This document shows positions 26,721 through 34,818 of a stretch of 64,000 nucleotides of DNA, piece by piece; positions within the stretch are counted from its first letter, which is position 1, and every line of letters begins with the position of its first letter. The stretch spans positions 23,184 to 87,183 of the forward strand of contig CANLMX010000005.1 of assembly GCA_947492385.1 (NCBI GenBank). The letters are read 5' to 3'. Origin of the DNA: Planctomycetaceae bacterium (GTDB taxonomy: Bacteria > Planctomycetota > Phycisphaerae > Phycisphaerales > SM1A02). The notes under the pieces were generated by a model. The model searched no databases. It had not been told where the DNA came from and saw only the letters and a list, made by a program, of their open reading frames with translations. A program made the position numbers and the translations under genes.

Positions 26721-28523
26721 ATGAACCATGGCCTCCGTCGATCCCGCGTGATGAGCCTGCGTCCGTGGAACCTGACGTACTCACCGCGAGGTGCGGCGTG
26801 GGCCGCGGTCCTCGTGGCGTCGGTCGCCCAGACCGCGTGGGCCGGTGGGCTCGACGATGCGCTCGCATTGGTCCCGCGCGACGCGGTAGCGATGCTGGCC
26901 GTGCCGAGCGTCAAGTCCGCAAGCGATGACCTGCAGTTGGCGATCGACCGGATGGGGAAGGCGGAGGCCGCGCTCGGAGGGCGTCCGATCGACCTCCTGA
27001 AGGCGCAGGCGCGCATCGGCCCGGGGTTCGATGACCGTGGTGCCGTGGTCGCGTGGGCTCGCCCCGTCGCGGGCGGCCTCGCGCACGTGGTCGCGATGCC
27101 CGTGACCGACGCTCCGTCGTTCGTCGCCGCGACGCTGGTGCCGGACCCCGCGGCGGGCGAGGGTGCGATGCGCGCGCCCGGGATCGATGGGCCCGTGTGG
27201 CACCGCATCAAGGGTTCGCACGTACTCGTGGCTGACCGCAAGGAGGCGCTTGCCGACGCCGCGCCCGACGCATCGGCCGCGGCACCGGGCTTTCCTGCGA
27301 CCCTCGCCGCCCGCGTGGGTGCACGCGGCATGGAGATCATGCGCACGGCCGACGTGGTCGCGTGGGCGTCGACGCCCGCGATCACGTCGATGGTCGCGCG
27401 CATGCGCGACTCCGCCGATCTCGAGCGCCGGGCCGCGGAGGCCATCGACGCCGCGGCAGGTGCCGCCGCCATCGCGCGCCGGTGGGAAGACGAGGCCGCG
27501 GCCCGAGACCGCGTTGCGCGGATGCTCGGCGAGGCACAGGACCTGGTGGTGACGGTCGACTTCGACGCACTGGCCGTCGGGCTGCGCGCGTTCGCACGTT
27601 TCGACCCGGCGGGCGAGGTCGCCAAGGCGATGCCCAGCGGCGCACGCGCAGGCGCGGGTGCCGCATCGATGCTGGCGCGCCTGCCCGGGGCGGCGTTCTA
27701 CGCGGCGGCCGGCATCGACCTGCAGTCGATGGGCGGGCTGCGCCACGTGCGCGCGTATCTGGCGACGCTGCCCGGAGCCGGGCGGATGCTTCCCCTCGAG
27801 TGGCTCGACGGCGCCGAGGACGCGGTCCAGCAGGTGCAGGTCGCCGCGTACCCGAGCAAGCTCGGCATCCTGTCGGGCGGGATCATGAACGATGCGTCCT
27901 TCGTGGTCGCCACCGAGGATCCGCAGGCCGTGGTGTCCGCGCTGCGCCGCTGGGTCGAGGCGCAGGCGGGCGAGGGCGGCGGCATCCGCCGTGAACCCAC
28001 GTGGGAAGAGGCGCGCGCACTGAAGGACGGTTCGACCGTCACTGCGTTCGCCGTCAAGGAGACCGTGACGGGGCCCGGTGGCGATGTCACCGAGCGCCTC
28101 ATGCGCCAGGTGCTGCTGAGCGCCCGTGGCCTGCACGGATTCGTGCGCACGGTGCCCGGTGCGGTGGTCGTGACGTTCAGCCAGCGCACCGACGTGCTCG
28201 GTCGTGCCACGGCCGCGGCCACGCCCGGCGCGGCGAAGACGCTGGCCGCGAGCCCCGTCGTGCGCGCCATGTCGGGCTGGCTCGTGCCGGAGCCCGACTT
28301 CGTGATGTTCCTGGGTGCGGGTGAACTCATGGCCGCGGCGCAGCAGGTGGCCGAGGCCGTTCCCGGCATGGCGGGCATCGCGATCCCGCAGGCCGGTGCC
28401 GCGACGGAGCCCCTCGCCACCGCGTTCCGCTCGCGCGACGGCACGTGGGAGGCGGCCGTGGTGGTGCCTGCCGGCGTGCTCGGCCTGGCGTTCGACGCCG
28501 CGAAGGGCCAGGTCCGCGAGTGA
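26721..28523 (+). CDS. Exported protein of unknown function (DUF3352-like)
   Basis: A 600-residue protein with a signal peptide (WAAVLVASVAQTAWAGG). The mature start, LDDALALVPRDAVAMLAVPS, has the P.D...V. pattern seen in DUF3352-type proteins. The body is a long run of Ala/Val/Gly-rich alpha/beta segments without a catalytic motif I can name. A near-terminal stretch (VPEPDFVMFLGAGELMAAAQQ) repeats the style of the N-terminus. Its TGA overlaps the GTG of folP, so the two are translationally coupled even though one is secreted and the other cytoplasmic. Confidence 0.7.
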   Translation: MNHGLRRSRVMSLRPWNLTYSPRGAAWAAVLVASVAQTAWAGGLDDALALVPRDAVAMLAVPSVKSASDDLQLAIDRMGKAEAALGGRPIDLLKAQARIGPGFDDRGAVVAWARPVAGGLAHVVAMPVTDAPSFVAATLVPDPAAGEGAMRAPGIDGPVWHRIKGSHVLVADRKEALADAAPDASAAAPGFPATLAARVGARGMEIMRTADVVAWASTPAITSMVARMRDSADLERRAAEAIDAAAGAAAIARRWEDEAAARDRVARMLGEAQDLVVTVDFDALAVGLRAFARFDPAGEVAKAMPSGARAGAGAASMLARLPGAAFYAAAGIDLQSMGGLRHVRAYLATLPGAGRMLPLEWLDGAEDAVQQVQVAAYPSKLGILSGGIMNDASFVVATEDPQAVVSALRRWVEAQAGEGGGIRREPTWEEARALKDGSTVTAFAVKETVTGPGGDVTERLMRQVLLSARGLHGFVRTVPGAVVVTFSQRTDVLGRATAAATPGAAKTLAASPVVRAMSGWLVPEPDFVMFLGAGELMAAAQQVAEAVPGMAGIAIPQAGAATEPLATAFRSRDGTWEAAVVVPAGVLGLAFDAAKGQVRE

Positions 28524-29404
28524 CGCATGGCGTCCCCGCCGGCACGTGGCGTGCGCGTGACCGGGCGTTCGCGTGGGGGCCGGGTGCGCGCCCCGTGCTC
28601 ATGGGCGTGCTCAACGTCACGCCTGACAGCTTCAGCGACGGCGGCCGCTTCCGCGACGCGCACGACGCCGTGGCCGCCGGGATGGCGCTGTTCGATGCGG
28701 GCGCGGACATCGTCGACGTGGGTGCCGAGTCGACGCGCCCGGGCGCTGCGCGCGTGGACGCAGCCGAGCAGCGCGACCGTGCCTGCGAGGTGATCGCCAG
28801 GCTTTCCCCGCGCGGGCCGGTGTCGATCGACACGACGCTGGCGGAGGTCGCCGAGGCGGCCGTCGCGTCCGGTGCATGCATCGTGAACGACGTCAGTGGA
28901 TGCACTGAGGATTCGCGGATGCTCGAAGTGGTCGCCGCCCACGGTGCAGGGCTCGTCATGATGCACCGGCTGGTCGCGCCGGAGCACGATCGATGGAGCA
29001 CCGAGCGCGACGCGCGGCGTGAGGCCTACGGCGACGTGGTCGGAGCGGTGGCGGCATGGCTCGTCGCGCGCGTGGAGGCCGCCCGTGCCGCGGGCGTGGC
29101 CCAGCACGCGATCGCCGTCGACCCCGGCTTCGGCTTCGGCAAGGACGTCGTGCAGCACCTGCGCATGCTGGCGCGGTTCGACGCGTTCGCATCGCTCGGC
29201 GTCCCCGCGCTCGTGGGCGCGAGCCGCAAGAGCTTCATCGGAGCGCTCACGGGCATCGCGGATCCCGCGGGCCGCGATTCGGCATCCGCGGCGGTCGCGG
29301 CGATCGCCGTGGCCCACGGCGCATCGATCGTGCGGGCGCATGACGTGGCCGGCCACCGTGCCGCGATCGACGTCGCCGCGGCGGTCCGCGACGCCAGCGC
29401 GTGA
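28520..29404 (+). CDS. folP: Dihydropteroate synthase
   Basis: A 294-residue enzyme joining para-aminobenzoate to the pterin pyrophosphate in folate synthesis. Motifs are MGVLNVTPDSFSDGG, DVGAESTRPGA, VSIDTT, IVNDVSG, DPGFGFGK, GASRKSFIG and the C-terminal VRAHDVAGH. The start is set at the GTG of the GTGA overlap with the preceding gene, which gives a normal 25-30 residue extension before the first family strand; the ATG at 28601 would cut that strand off. A strong hairpin follows at 29432-29474. Confidence 0.93.
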   Translation: MTHGVPAGTWRARDRAFAWGPGARPVLMGVLNVTPDSFSDGGRFRDAHDAVAAGMALFDAGADIVDVGAESTRPGAARVDAAEQRDRACEVIARLSPRGPVSIDTTLAEVAEAAVASGACIVNDVSGCTEDSRMLEVVAAHGAGLVMMHRLVAPEHDRWSTERDARREAYGDVVGAVAAWLVARVEAARAAGVAQHAIAVDPGFGFGKDVVQHLRMLARFDAFASLGVPALVGASRKSFIGALTGIADPAGRDSASAAVAAIAVAHGASIVRAHDVAGHRAAIDVAAAVRDASA

Positions 29405-29431
29405 CGTGCACGTGCCGTGCGCGAAAAGCAC

Positions 29432-29474
29432 CCGGACCCGCGGCCTCGGTGGACTGAGGAAGCCGCGGGTCCGG
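29432..29474. terminator. Bidirectional terminator-like hairpin between convergent genes
   Basis: CCGGACCCGCGGC (29432-29444) and GCCGCGGGTCCGG (29462-29474) are perfect 13-bp complements, extended inside by CCTC/GAGG with a two-base bulge. It lies between the ends of folP and the first PEP-CTERM gene. On the minus strand it is followed by TGCTTTTCG, a short U tract; the plus side has none. Confidence 0.75.
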
Positions 29475-29519
29475 TTCGGTCGATCCGCGCGGTGACGCGC
29501 CGAGACCGTGGCGTGAAGT

Positions 29520-30308
29520 TCAGTGCGCGCGACGCCGGCGGGACGCGCGGCCTGCGAGGCCGAGCAGCGCGAGGGCCGCGGGGCCCGGCACCGGGGTGCC
29601 CTGGCCGAACAGCATGACCGCACCCGAGGCGCTCGGTTCCGGCGCCTGCGCGAGGCCGATCCACCGGCCCCACTCGCCGGGCTGGTTCGCGCGCGTGCCG
29701 TACGCCTGGGTCGCGGGATTGCCACCGTCGAACTCGCCGTCGACCCACGCGAAGGCGTCGCCCTCGGCATTGTCGAGGACGCCGCCGATCGTGATCATGT
29801 AGTCGCCCGCGGCCAGCTCGAACGCGCCCGAGAGCGCCGCGTCCATCTGGAACACGGGCGACAGGGTGCCGTCGATGTCGACGTTGTTGCCCGTGGCCAC
29901 CTGGCTGAACTGGCTGCGGCTCAACGTCCAGATCGCCTGCTGCGAGGTCTCGCCCTCGGCAAGCGGGAACTCGGGGTTGCCCGGCGTGATGCGGAAGATC
30001 GCGACCTGGATCGCGATGATGTTCGAGCTCAGCTCCGCCTGCGAGCCGCCGAAGATGTATTCCGATACGCCCCAGAAGCGCATCGACTTGACGGTGAAGT
30101 CCGTCACCTGGCTGAACCGCTGGCCCAGCGCGAACGAGTAGAAGTAGTCGCCCTCGCTGTCGTAGGCATCTGAGAAGACGGCCTGGTCAAGCCCGGTGGC
30201 CGCATCCGTCGCGGGCGCGTTCGAATAGAGAAGCGTGTTCGAACCGTCGAGCGCGTGCGCGCTGCTCGCGGCGATGGCCAAGGCTGCAATGGCGAATGTC
30301 TGTCGCAA
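29520..30308 (-). CDS. PEP-CTERM sorting-tag protein
   Basis: A 262-residue exported protein. The signal peptide is LRQTFAIAALAIAASSAHA. The C-terminal tag has the three PEP-CTERM parts: a VPGPA motif, a hydrophobic helix (LALLGLAG) and the basic tail RASRRRRAH, so it should be cut and anchored by an exosortase such as the one at 51.4 kb. The body (FRITPGNPEFPLAEG, AGDYMITIGGVL) resembles other beta-rich planctomycete PEP-CTERM proteins of unknown role. I place the start at a TTG (30308) because it immediately precedes the signal peptide and AAGGAAAGGG lies about 8 nt upstream. The open frame continues to 30446 but encodes unlikely sequence. Confidence 0.78.
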   Translation of the reverse strand: MRQTFAIAALAIAASSAHALDGSNTLLYSNAPATDAATGLDQAVFSDAYDSEGDYFYSFALGQRFSQVTDFTVKSMRFWGVSEYIFGGSQAELSSNIIAIQVAIFRITPGNPEFPLAEGETSQQAIWTLSRSQFSQVATGNNVDIDGTLSPVFQMDAALSGAFELAAGDYMITIGGVLDNAEGDAFAWVDGEFDGGNPATQAYGTRANQPGEWGRWIGLAQAPEPSASGAVMLFGQGTPVPGPAALALLGLAGRASRRRRAH

Positions 30309-30393
30309 CGCGACACCCTTTCCTTCCTCTTGACCGTGACTGACTGTCAGCGGGTCCCGGGTGCGTGGGGCAACCAAGACGAGAGGAGGATGG

Positions 30394-30455
30394 CTCGCAA
30401 TCCGTGACTTGCAACCGGAATCCCCGTGGGGATTGCGAGAAATCACGGTTCCGGG
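30394..30455 (-). ncRNA. Candidate structured leader or intergenic RNA with alternative hairpins
   Basis: The gap between the GH57-like gene and the PEP-CTERM gene contains interleaved inverted repeats. CTCGCAATCC (30394-30403) pairs with GGATTGCGAG (30430-30439). AATCCCC (30419-30425) pairs with GGGGATT (30428-30434). CCGTGA (30402-30407) pairs with TCACGG (30443-30448). CCGGAA (30415-30420) matches TTCCGG (30450-30455). The first two share bases and so exclude each other. This looks like a switchable fold or a compound terminator, but no known RNA family is recognised. Confidence 0.35.
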
Positions 30456-30500
30456 TGGCGTCGCTCCGGCGTGCCCGGATGCAGGCGCGTTATTGGGACA

Positions 30501-33254
30501 TCACCCGCACGGTCCCCATGCCCCAAGCAGCACGCCGAGGTCCACGCCGTCGACCGCACCGTCGTCATTGAGGTCACCTGCGGATGTCCCGGCGCCCCAT
30601 GCGCCGAGCAGTGCACCCAGGTCCACGCCGTCGACGGCGCCGTCGCCGTTCAGGTCGCCCGTGCAGCACCCCGCGTCCGTGAGCCCGCACAGGTCGACCA
30701 CGGCGTACTCGGCGGCATCGAGCGTGCCGTTGCCGTTGACGCTTGCAGGCACCTGCTGCGCGGCCTGCAGCGCGCCGGCATTCGCATTGCCGTAGACGAC
30801 GGCCGCAAGCGAGATGCGCTCGGGCAGGGTTCCGAAGAGCGACGCCAGGTCCACGGTGCCCTCGAGCACGCCGCCATTGGCGCCGGTGGCGCTGCGGGCG
30901 CCCCATGCCGTGCTGACGTTGGCTGCGGCGTCGAACCATCCGCTCCACGTGTTGTCGTTCTCGTCGGCCACGAAGGCCTTCCACTGCGCCGCCTGCCCGG
31001 CCTTCGCCCACCACGCGGCGCGCAGCGCTCCGGGCACCGCGTCGCCGATCGCGACGAACACGTCGTTGCCCTCGCCCGCGTCCTGGGTGGCCACGTAGAG
31101 CGTTGAGCCGTCGAGCTTCGCCCAGAGCGTCCGTCCGCCGTTCGTGCCGACCACGGTTGCGCCCGCATCGAGCTGACCGTCCATCGCGAACGAGCCCGTC
31201 CCGCCGCCGCCGCCCCCCGGGCCTTGGCCGCTGCCCGTCCCCACCCAGACGTGCTGGATGGGGCTCCGCTTCACGTTCCCGAGCGCGTCGGTCGCCTCGA
31301 CGTAGTAGTCGATGAGCTTGCCCGCCTGGCCCGCGATGGTGGCGTACGCCTGCTTCGCGATGGCGTTGGGCATCTCGAAGAAGTCGATCGAGCCGCTGCT
31401 GAAGAAGTTGCCCGCAGGGAAGTCGCGAAGCGTCATCGCGGCCGACTGCCACGCGCCCACGCCGGCGCCGCCCGCATAGGTCTCGTTCTCGGTGCCCGAC
31501 ATCGGGTTCGCCCCGTCGAGGTCGACGCGCCACTTCAGCGTGACCGACTGCAGGCCGGCGGTGTCGTGGACGAACGTCCACACGATGAAGTCCGGCCCGT
31601 AGTTCTTCTGCTGGTAGCCGTGGTGCGGGCCGAAGTTGGTGCCACCCGGGTTCCACGGGTGGCGCTGCGGGATCCACACCGTGGGCGCGGTGCGGTCGAC
31701 TGCGCCCGCGGAAGCAGACGCCGCCTGCACCAGCGCCTCGTTGCACGCGACGGTCGGCTTCACCTCCATGTCGAGCGCGGTGCCGTAGTACATGTAGCCC
31801 GAGTTCAGGGCGCCGAGGAAGTAGTGCCACGCGCGTTCGCTGGCCCGGGTGCCCGACTGCGGTCGCAGCACGTGCGCCATGCGCACGGCGTTGCCCCGGT
31901 CCGCGTCGGCCTGCTCGGCAAGGTCGACCGCGTTCTGCGCAGCGGTGATCACGGCCCAGTTGCGGATGTCCTCGGCCCATCCGTTGGCGATGTCGATCTG
32001 GCCCTGCGAGTTCACGGGCGGCCAGTTCCAGTTCAGGAACTGCGGCGCGCCGAAGTCGCCGTCCGCGTTCACCCAGGCGCCGTCCTCGACGTGCACGACG
32101 TCGGACGCCGGCACCGGATGGTTGGCCAGGTAGCGCTGCACCACGGTGGGCACGTAGCCCGAGCCATTCGCGGCGGAGACGAAGTTCGGGACGGCCTCCA
32201 TGTAGTACGAGTAGCCGCCGCCCCAGGCGTTGTCGCCGTCATGCGACAGGACCACCAGCATCGGCCGGTTCGGGTCGTTGCGCGGCTCGAGGCGGTTGAG
32301 GTTGTCGATGCCGAGCGGCGCGTAGCCATCGAGCCACCCCAGGCTCTGCGAGCACGGGACGACGATGATCTCGCTGCCGGCCCCGGTGGACGGGTTCACG
32401 TAGCGCGCGCGGTGCGGGGTGTGGCCGAAGGGCACGGCCTCGGCAGGGCCGCAGCCGCGGCTGATCGACATGCGGTCGAAGTGCACGCCCGCGTTGTTCA
32501 GCTGGTCGGCCTTGTTCGGCGGGTCGCACTGCACGCCGCCCGACCCGTACTGCACGGGGAAGTCGGGGCATGCACGCGAGAGCTTCTCGCTCGAGACGAA
32601 CGACCACTGGATGCCCGCTTCCTGGAGCAGCGGGATCAGGCGCATGCTGAATGCCATCTCGCTGGGGAAGAAGCCGACGCTCTGGCCTGGGCTCGAGCCC
32701 CATGCCTCCGGGTACACGGCCTTGTAGAGGGCCAATTCCTTCCGCACCGCGCTGTCGTCGATGAGCGGGAGCAGCGCGTGGTGGAACGAGAACTGCACGA
32801 TGTCCATGCGCGGGACCGCGGGCGTGCCCGATGTGGCCCAGCCCCGCGACTCGCGCCACGAGTTGAACCACCCCGTCCCGTAGCCGAGCTGCCCGCCAGC
32901 CTCGGCGAAGCTCTGGATGTTGGCGATGAGCCCGCCGCTGAAGCTGACCTGCGCGCCCGCCTCGGGTGCCCATCGGATCGCGTTCACGGTGTCGCGCGGG
33001 CGGTACTGGTACGCGGCGACGCGGTCATCGAGCCCGAAGATCGCGCGCAGGTCGTTCTGCGGGTTCGTCGCGCCGGCGTCCTTGCGCTGGATGCTCTGCC
33101 ACGCGCGCTCGTACCGCCCGTTGTTCTGGTCGGGCCAGTAGATCGGCTGCTCGAGGTGCCACAGGTACGTGAAGTGCGTCTTCTCGGCATGGGCCGAGGC
33201 GACCATCGCGGCGGCGCCGAGCACGGCGCCGAGGGAGCAGGTGGATCGGGGCAT
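30501..33254 (-). CDS. Secreted GH57-like glycoside hydrolase with dockerin-like C-terminus
   Basis: A 917-residue exported enzyme. The signal peptide is VLGAAAMVASAHA. GH57 features appear in order: TYLWHLEQPIYW near the N-terminus, GFFPSEMAFSMRLIPL with the putative nucleophile Glu, and LSHDGDNAWGGG matching the DGENAW motif with the acid Asp. A beta domain (residues about 540-720), a Gly linker and another beta domain follow. The end carries two dockerin-like loops, GDLNGDGAVDGVDLG and GDLNDDGAVDGVDLG. It probably acts on an extracellular alpha-glucan or related polymer. TACCTT ends 7 nt before the ATG. A much longer open frame upstream is a shadow of fumC. Confidence 0.82.
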   Translation of the reverse strand: MPRSTCSLGAVLGAAAMVASAHAEKTHFTYLWHLEQPIYWPDQNNGRYERAWQSIQRKDAGATNPQNDLRAIFGLDDRVAAYQYRPRDTVNAIRWAPEAGAQVSFSGGLIANIQSFAEAGGQLGYGTGWFNSWRESRGWATSGTPAVPRMDIVQFSFHHALLPLIDDSAVRKELALYKAVYPEAWGSSPGQSVGFFPSEMAFSMRLIPLLQEAGIQWSFVSSEKLSRACPDFPVQYGSGGVQCDPPNKADQLNNAGVHFDRMSISRGCGPAEAVPFGHTPHRARYVNPSTGAGSEIIVVPCSQSLGWLDGYAPLGIDNLNRLEPRNDPNRPMLVVLSHDGDNAWGGGYSYYMEAVPNFVSAANGSGYVPTVVQRYLANHPVPASDVVHVEDGAWVNADGDFGAPQFLNWNWPPVNSQGQIDIANGWAEDIRNWAVITAAQNAVDLAEQADADRGNAVRMAHVLRPQSGTRASERAWHYFLGALNSGYMYYGTALDMEVKPTVACNEALVQAASASAGAVDRTAPTVWIPQRHPWNPGGTNFGPHHGYQQKNYGPDFIVWTFVHDTAGLQSVTLKWRVDLDGANPMSGTENETYAGGAGVGAWQSAAMTLRDFPAGNFFSSGSIDFFEMPNAIAKQAYATIAGQAGKLIDYYVEATDALGNVKRSPIQHVWVGTGSGQGPGGGGGGTGSFAMDGQLDAGATVVGTNGGRTLWAKLDGSTLYVATQDAGEGNDVFVAIGDAVPGALRAAWWAKAGQAAQWKAFVADENDNTWSGWFDAAANVSTAWGARSATGANGGVLEGTVDLASLFGTLPERISLAAVVYGNANAGALQAAQQVPASVNGNGTLDAAEYAVVDLCGLTDAGCCTGDLNGDGAVDGVDLGALLGAWGAGTSAGDLNDDGAVDGVDLGVLLGAWGPCG

Positions 33255-33261
33255 GGCCCCC

Positions 33262-33267
33262 AAGGTA
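33262..33267 (-). promoter_or_regulatory. -10-like box TACCTT of the GH57-like gene
   Basis: TACCTT on the minus strand ends 7 nt before the ATG at 33254, in the 62-nt gap after fumC. Confidence 0.4.
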
Positions 33268-33316
33268 TGGCGGCGCCGCGGCCGGAGGGAAGCGAAAACA
33301 GACGTCGATTCCGCGA

Positions 33317-34786
33317 TTATCCGCCGCCCGGGCCCTTGCCGCCGGGCTTCGTCATCGCGGTCGGATCCAGCAGGCGGTCCAGGGACTTGGGCTCCACCAA
33401 CCCGTTGCGGAGCACGTATTCGCGGATGGTCTCGCCGCTGGCATACGCCTCCTTGGCCGCCTTCGCGGCGTGGTCGTAACCGATCACCGGCGCCAGGCTC
33501 GTGACCATCATCAAGCTGCGCTCGACGGTCTGCGTGGCCGCAGGGTGCAACTCGAGCCCATCGATGCACTTCGTGCGGAACATGTCGCACGCGTTCGCGA
33601 GGAGCTCCACCGAGTCGACGAGCGCCTCGGCGATCACGGGCATCGCGACGTTGAGTTCGAGCAGGCTCCCGATGCCGCCGAGCCCGGCGGTCGCGATCGT
33701 CGCATCGTTGCCGATGACGCGGCAGGCCACCATCATCACGCTCTCGCAGATGACGGGGTTCACCTTGCCGGGCATGATGCTGCTCCCGGGCTGCGTGGCC
33801 GGGACCACCAGCTCGCCGAGCCCGCAGCGCGGCCCGCTCCCGAGCCAGCGCACGTCGTTCGCGACCTTCGTGAGGCTGACCGCCACCGTGCGCAGCAGCC
33901 CGCTCGCCTCGACGACGCAGTCGCGTGTCGCCTGCGCCTCGAAGTGGTTCGGGGCCTCGCGGAAGGCGATCTTCAGCTCCTTCGACAGGATGCCGCACAC
34001 GGTGCTCCCGAGCTTCGGGTGCGCATTGATGCCGGTCCCGACGGCGGTACCGCCGATCGGCATGTTCGACGCGAGCACGTCGCGCGCGCGAGCGGCGCGC
34101 CGCGCGCCCTCCGCGACCGCGGCCGCGTAGCCGCCGAACTCCTGCCCGACGCGGATGGGTGTTGCGTCCATCAGGTGCGTGCGGCCGATCTTCACGTGAC
34201 GGTCCCAGGCGCGGGCCTTTGCCGCAAGCGACTTCGCGAGCGCGTCGAGCGCCGGCACCAGGCGGTCCTGGATCGCGACGGCCCCGGCCACCTGCATGGC
34301 GGTCGGGAACGTGTCGTTGGAGCTCTGCCCGCAGTTCACGTCGTCGTTCGGGTGCAACGGGATCTTCGAGCCGATGGGCTTGCCGTTCGAGATGCTCGCG
34401 ACGTTCGCGATCACCTCGTTGACGTTCATGTTCGTGCTGGTTCCCGAACCGGTCTGGAAGACGTCGATCGGGAAGTGGCGCATCACCTCGGCACGGCGGT
34501 CGGCGAAGTCCTCGAGCAGGCGCTCGCACGCGTCGACGACCGCGGCGGCCTTGGGGCGCGGCAGGGTGCCGAGCTTCGCGTTCGCCAGCGCACAGGCGCG
34601 CTTGAGTTCGAGGTACGCGGCGATCACCTGCGGCGGCACCGGCCTGCCGCTCACCGGGAAGTTGAGGACGGCGCGCTGCGTGGTGGCGCCGTAGAGCACG
34701 TCGGCCGGCACGGTCATGGTGCCCATGCTGTCGCTCTCGGTGCGGGTGCGGGCGTGCTGCTTCTTCGGGCTCGTTCGCTTGGCCAT
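33317..34786 (-). CDS. fumC: Fumarate hydratase, class II
   Basis: A 489-residue TCA-cycle enzyme interconverting fumarate and malate. Signatures are GSGTSTNMNVNEVIAN, HPNDDVNCGQSSNDTFPTAM, GRTHLMDATP and the superfamily GSSIMPGKVNPVICE. HPNDDVN favours fumarase over aspartase. The N-terminus has a short Lys/Arg/Ser-rich extension. The start at 34786 is supported by GAGGA upstream and TACCAT at 34809-34814. The C-terminus ends in a Gly/Lys-rich tail (TKPGGKGPGGG), slightly unusual. Confidence 0.95.
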   Translation of the reverse strand: MAKRTSPKKQHARTRTESDSMGTMTVPADVLYGATTQRAVLNFPVSGRPVPPQVIAAYLELKRACALANAKLGTLPRPKAAAVVDACERLLEDFADRRAEVMRHFPIDVFQTGSGTSTNMNVNEVIANVASISNGKPIGSKIPLHPNDDVNCGQSSNDTFPTAMQVAGAVAIQDRLVPALDALAKSLAAKARAWDRHVKIGRTHLMDATPIRVGQEFGGYAAAVAEGARRAARARDVLASNMPIGGTAVGTGINAHPKLGSTVCGILSKELKIAFREAPNHFEAQATRDCVVEASGLLRTVAVSLTKVANDVRWLGSGPRCGLGELVVPATQPGSSIMPGKVNPVICESVMMVACRVIGNDATIATAGLGGIGSLLELNVAMPVIAEALVDSVELLANACDMFRTKCIDGLELHPAATQTVERSLMMVTSLAPVIGYDHAAKAAKEAYASGETIREYVLRNGLVEPKSLDRLLDPTAMTKPGGKGPGGG

Positions 34787-34808
34787 GGGTCGTTCCTCGG
34801 GGCGGAGG

Positions 34809-34814
34809 ATGGTA
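34809..34814 (-). promoter_or_regulatory. -10 box TACCAT of fumC
   Basis: TACCAT on the minus strand ends 22 nt before the fumC ATG. The leader carries GAGGA. Confidence 0.4.
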
Positions 34815-34818
34815 GCGG

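Noticed and set aside
30505..30660. Apparent DNA tandem repeat
   Set aside because: It is explained by the two dockerin-like repeats at the end of the GH57-like protein.
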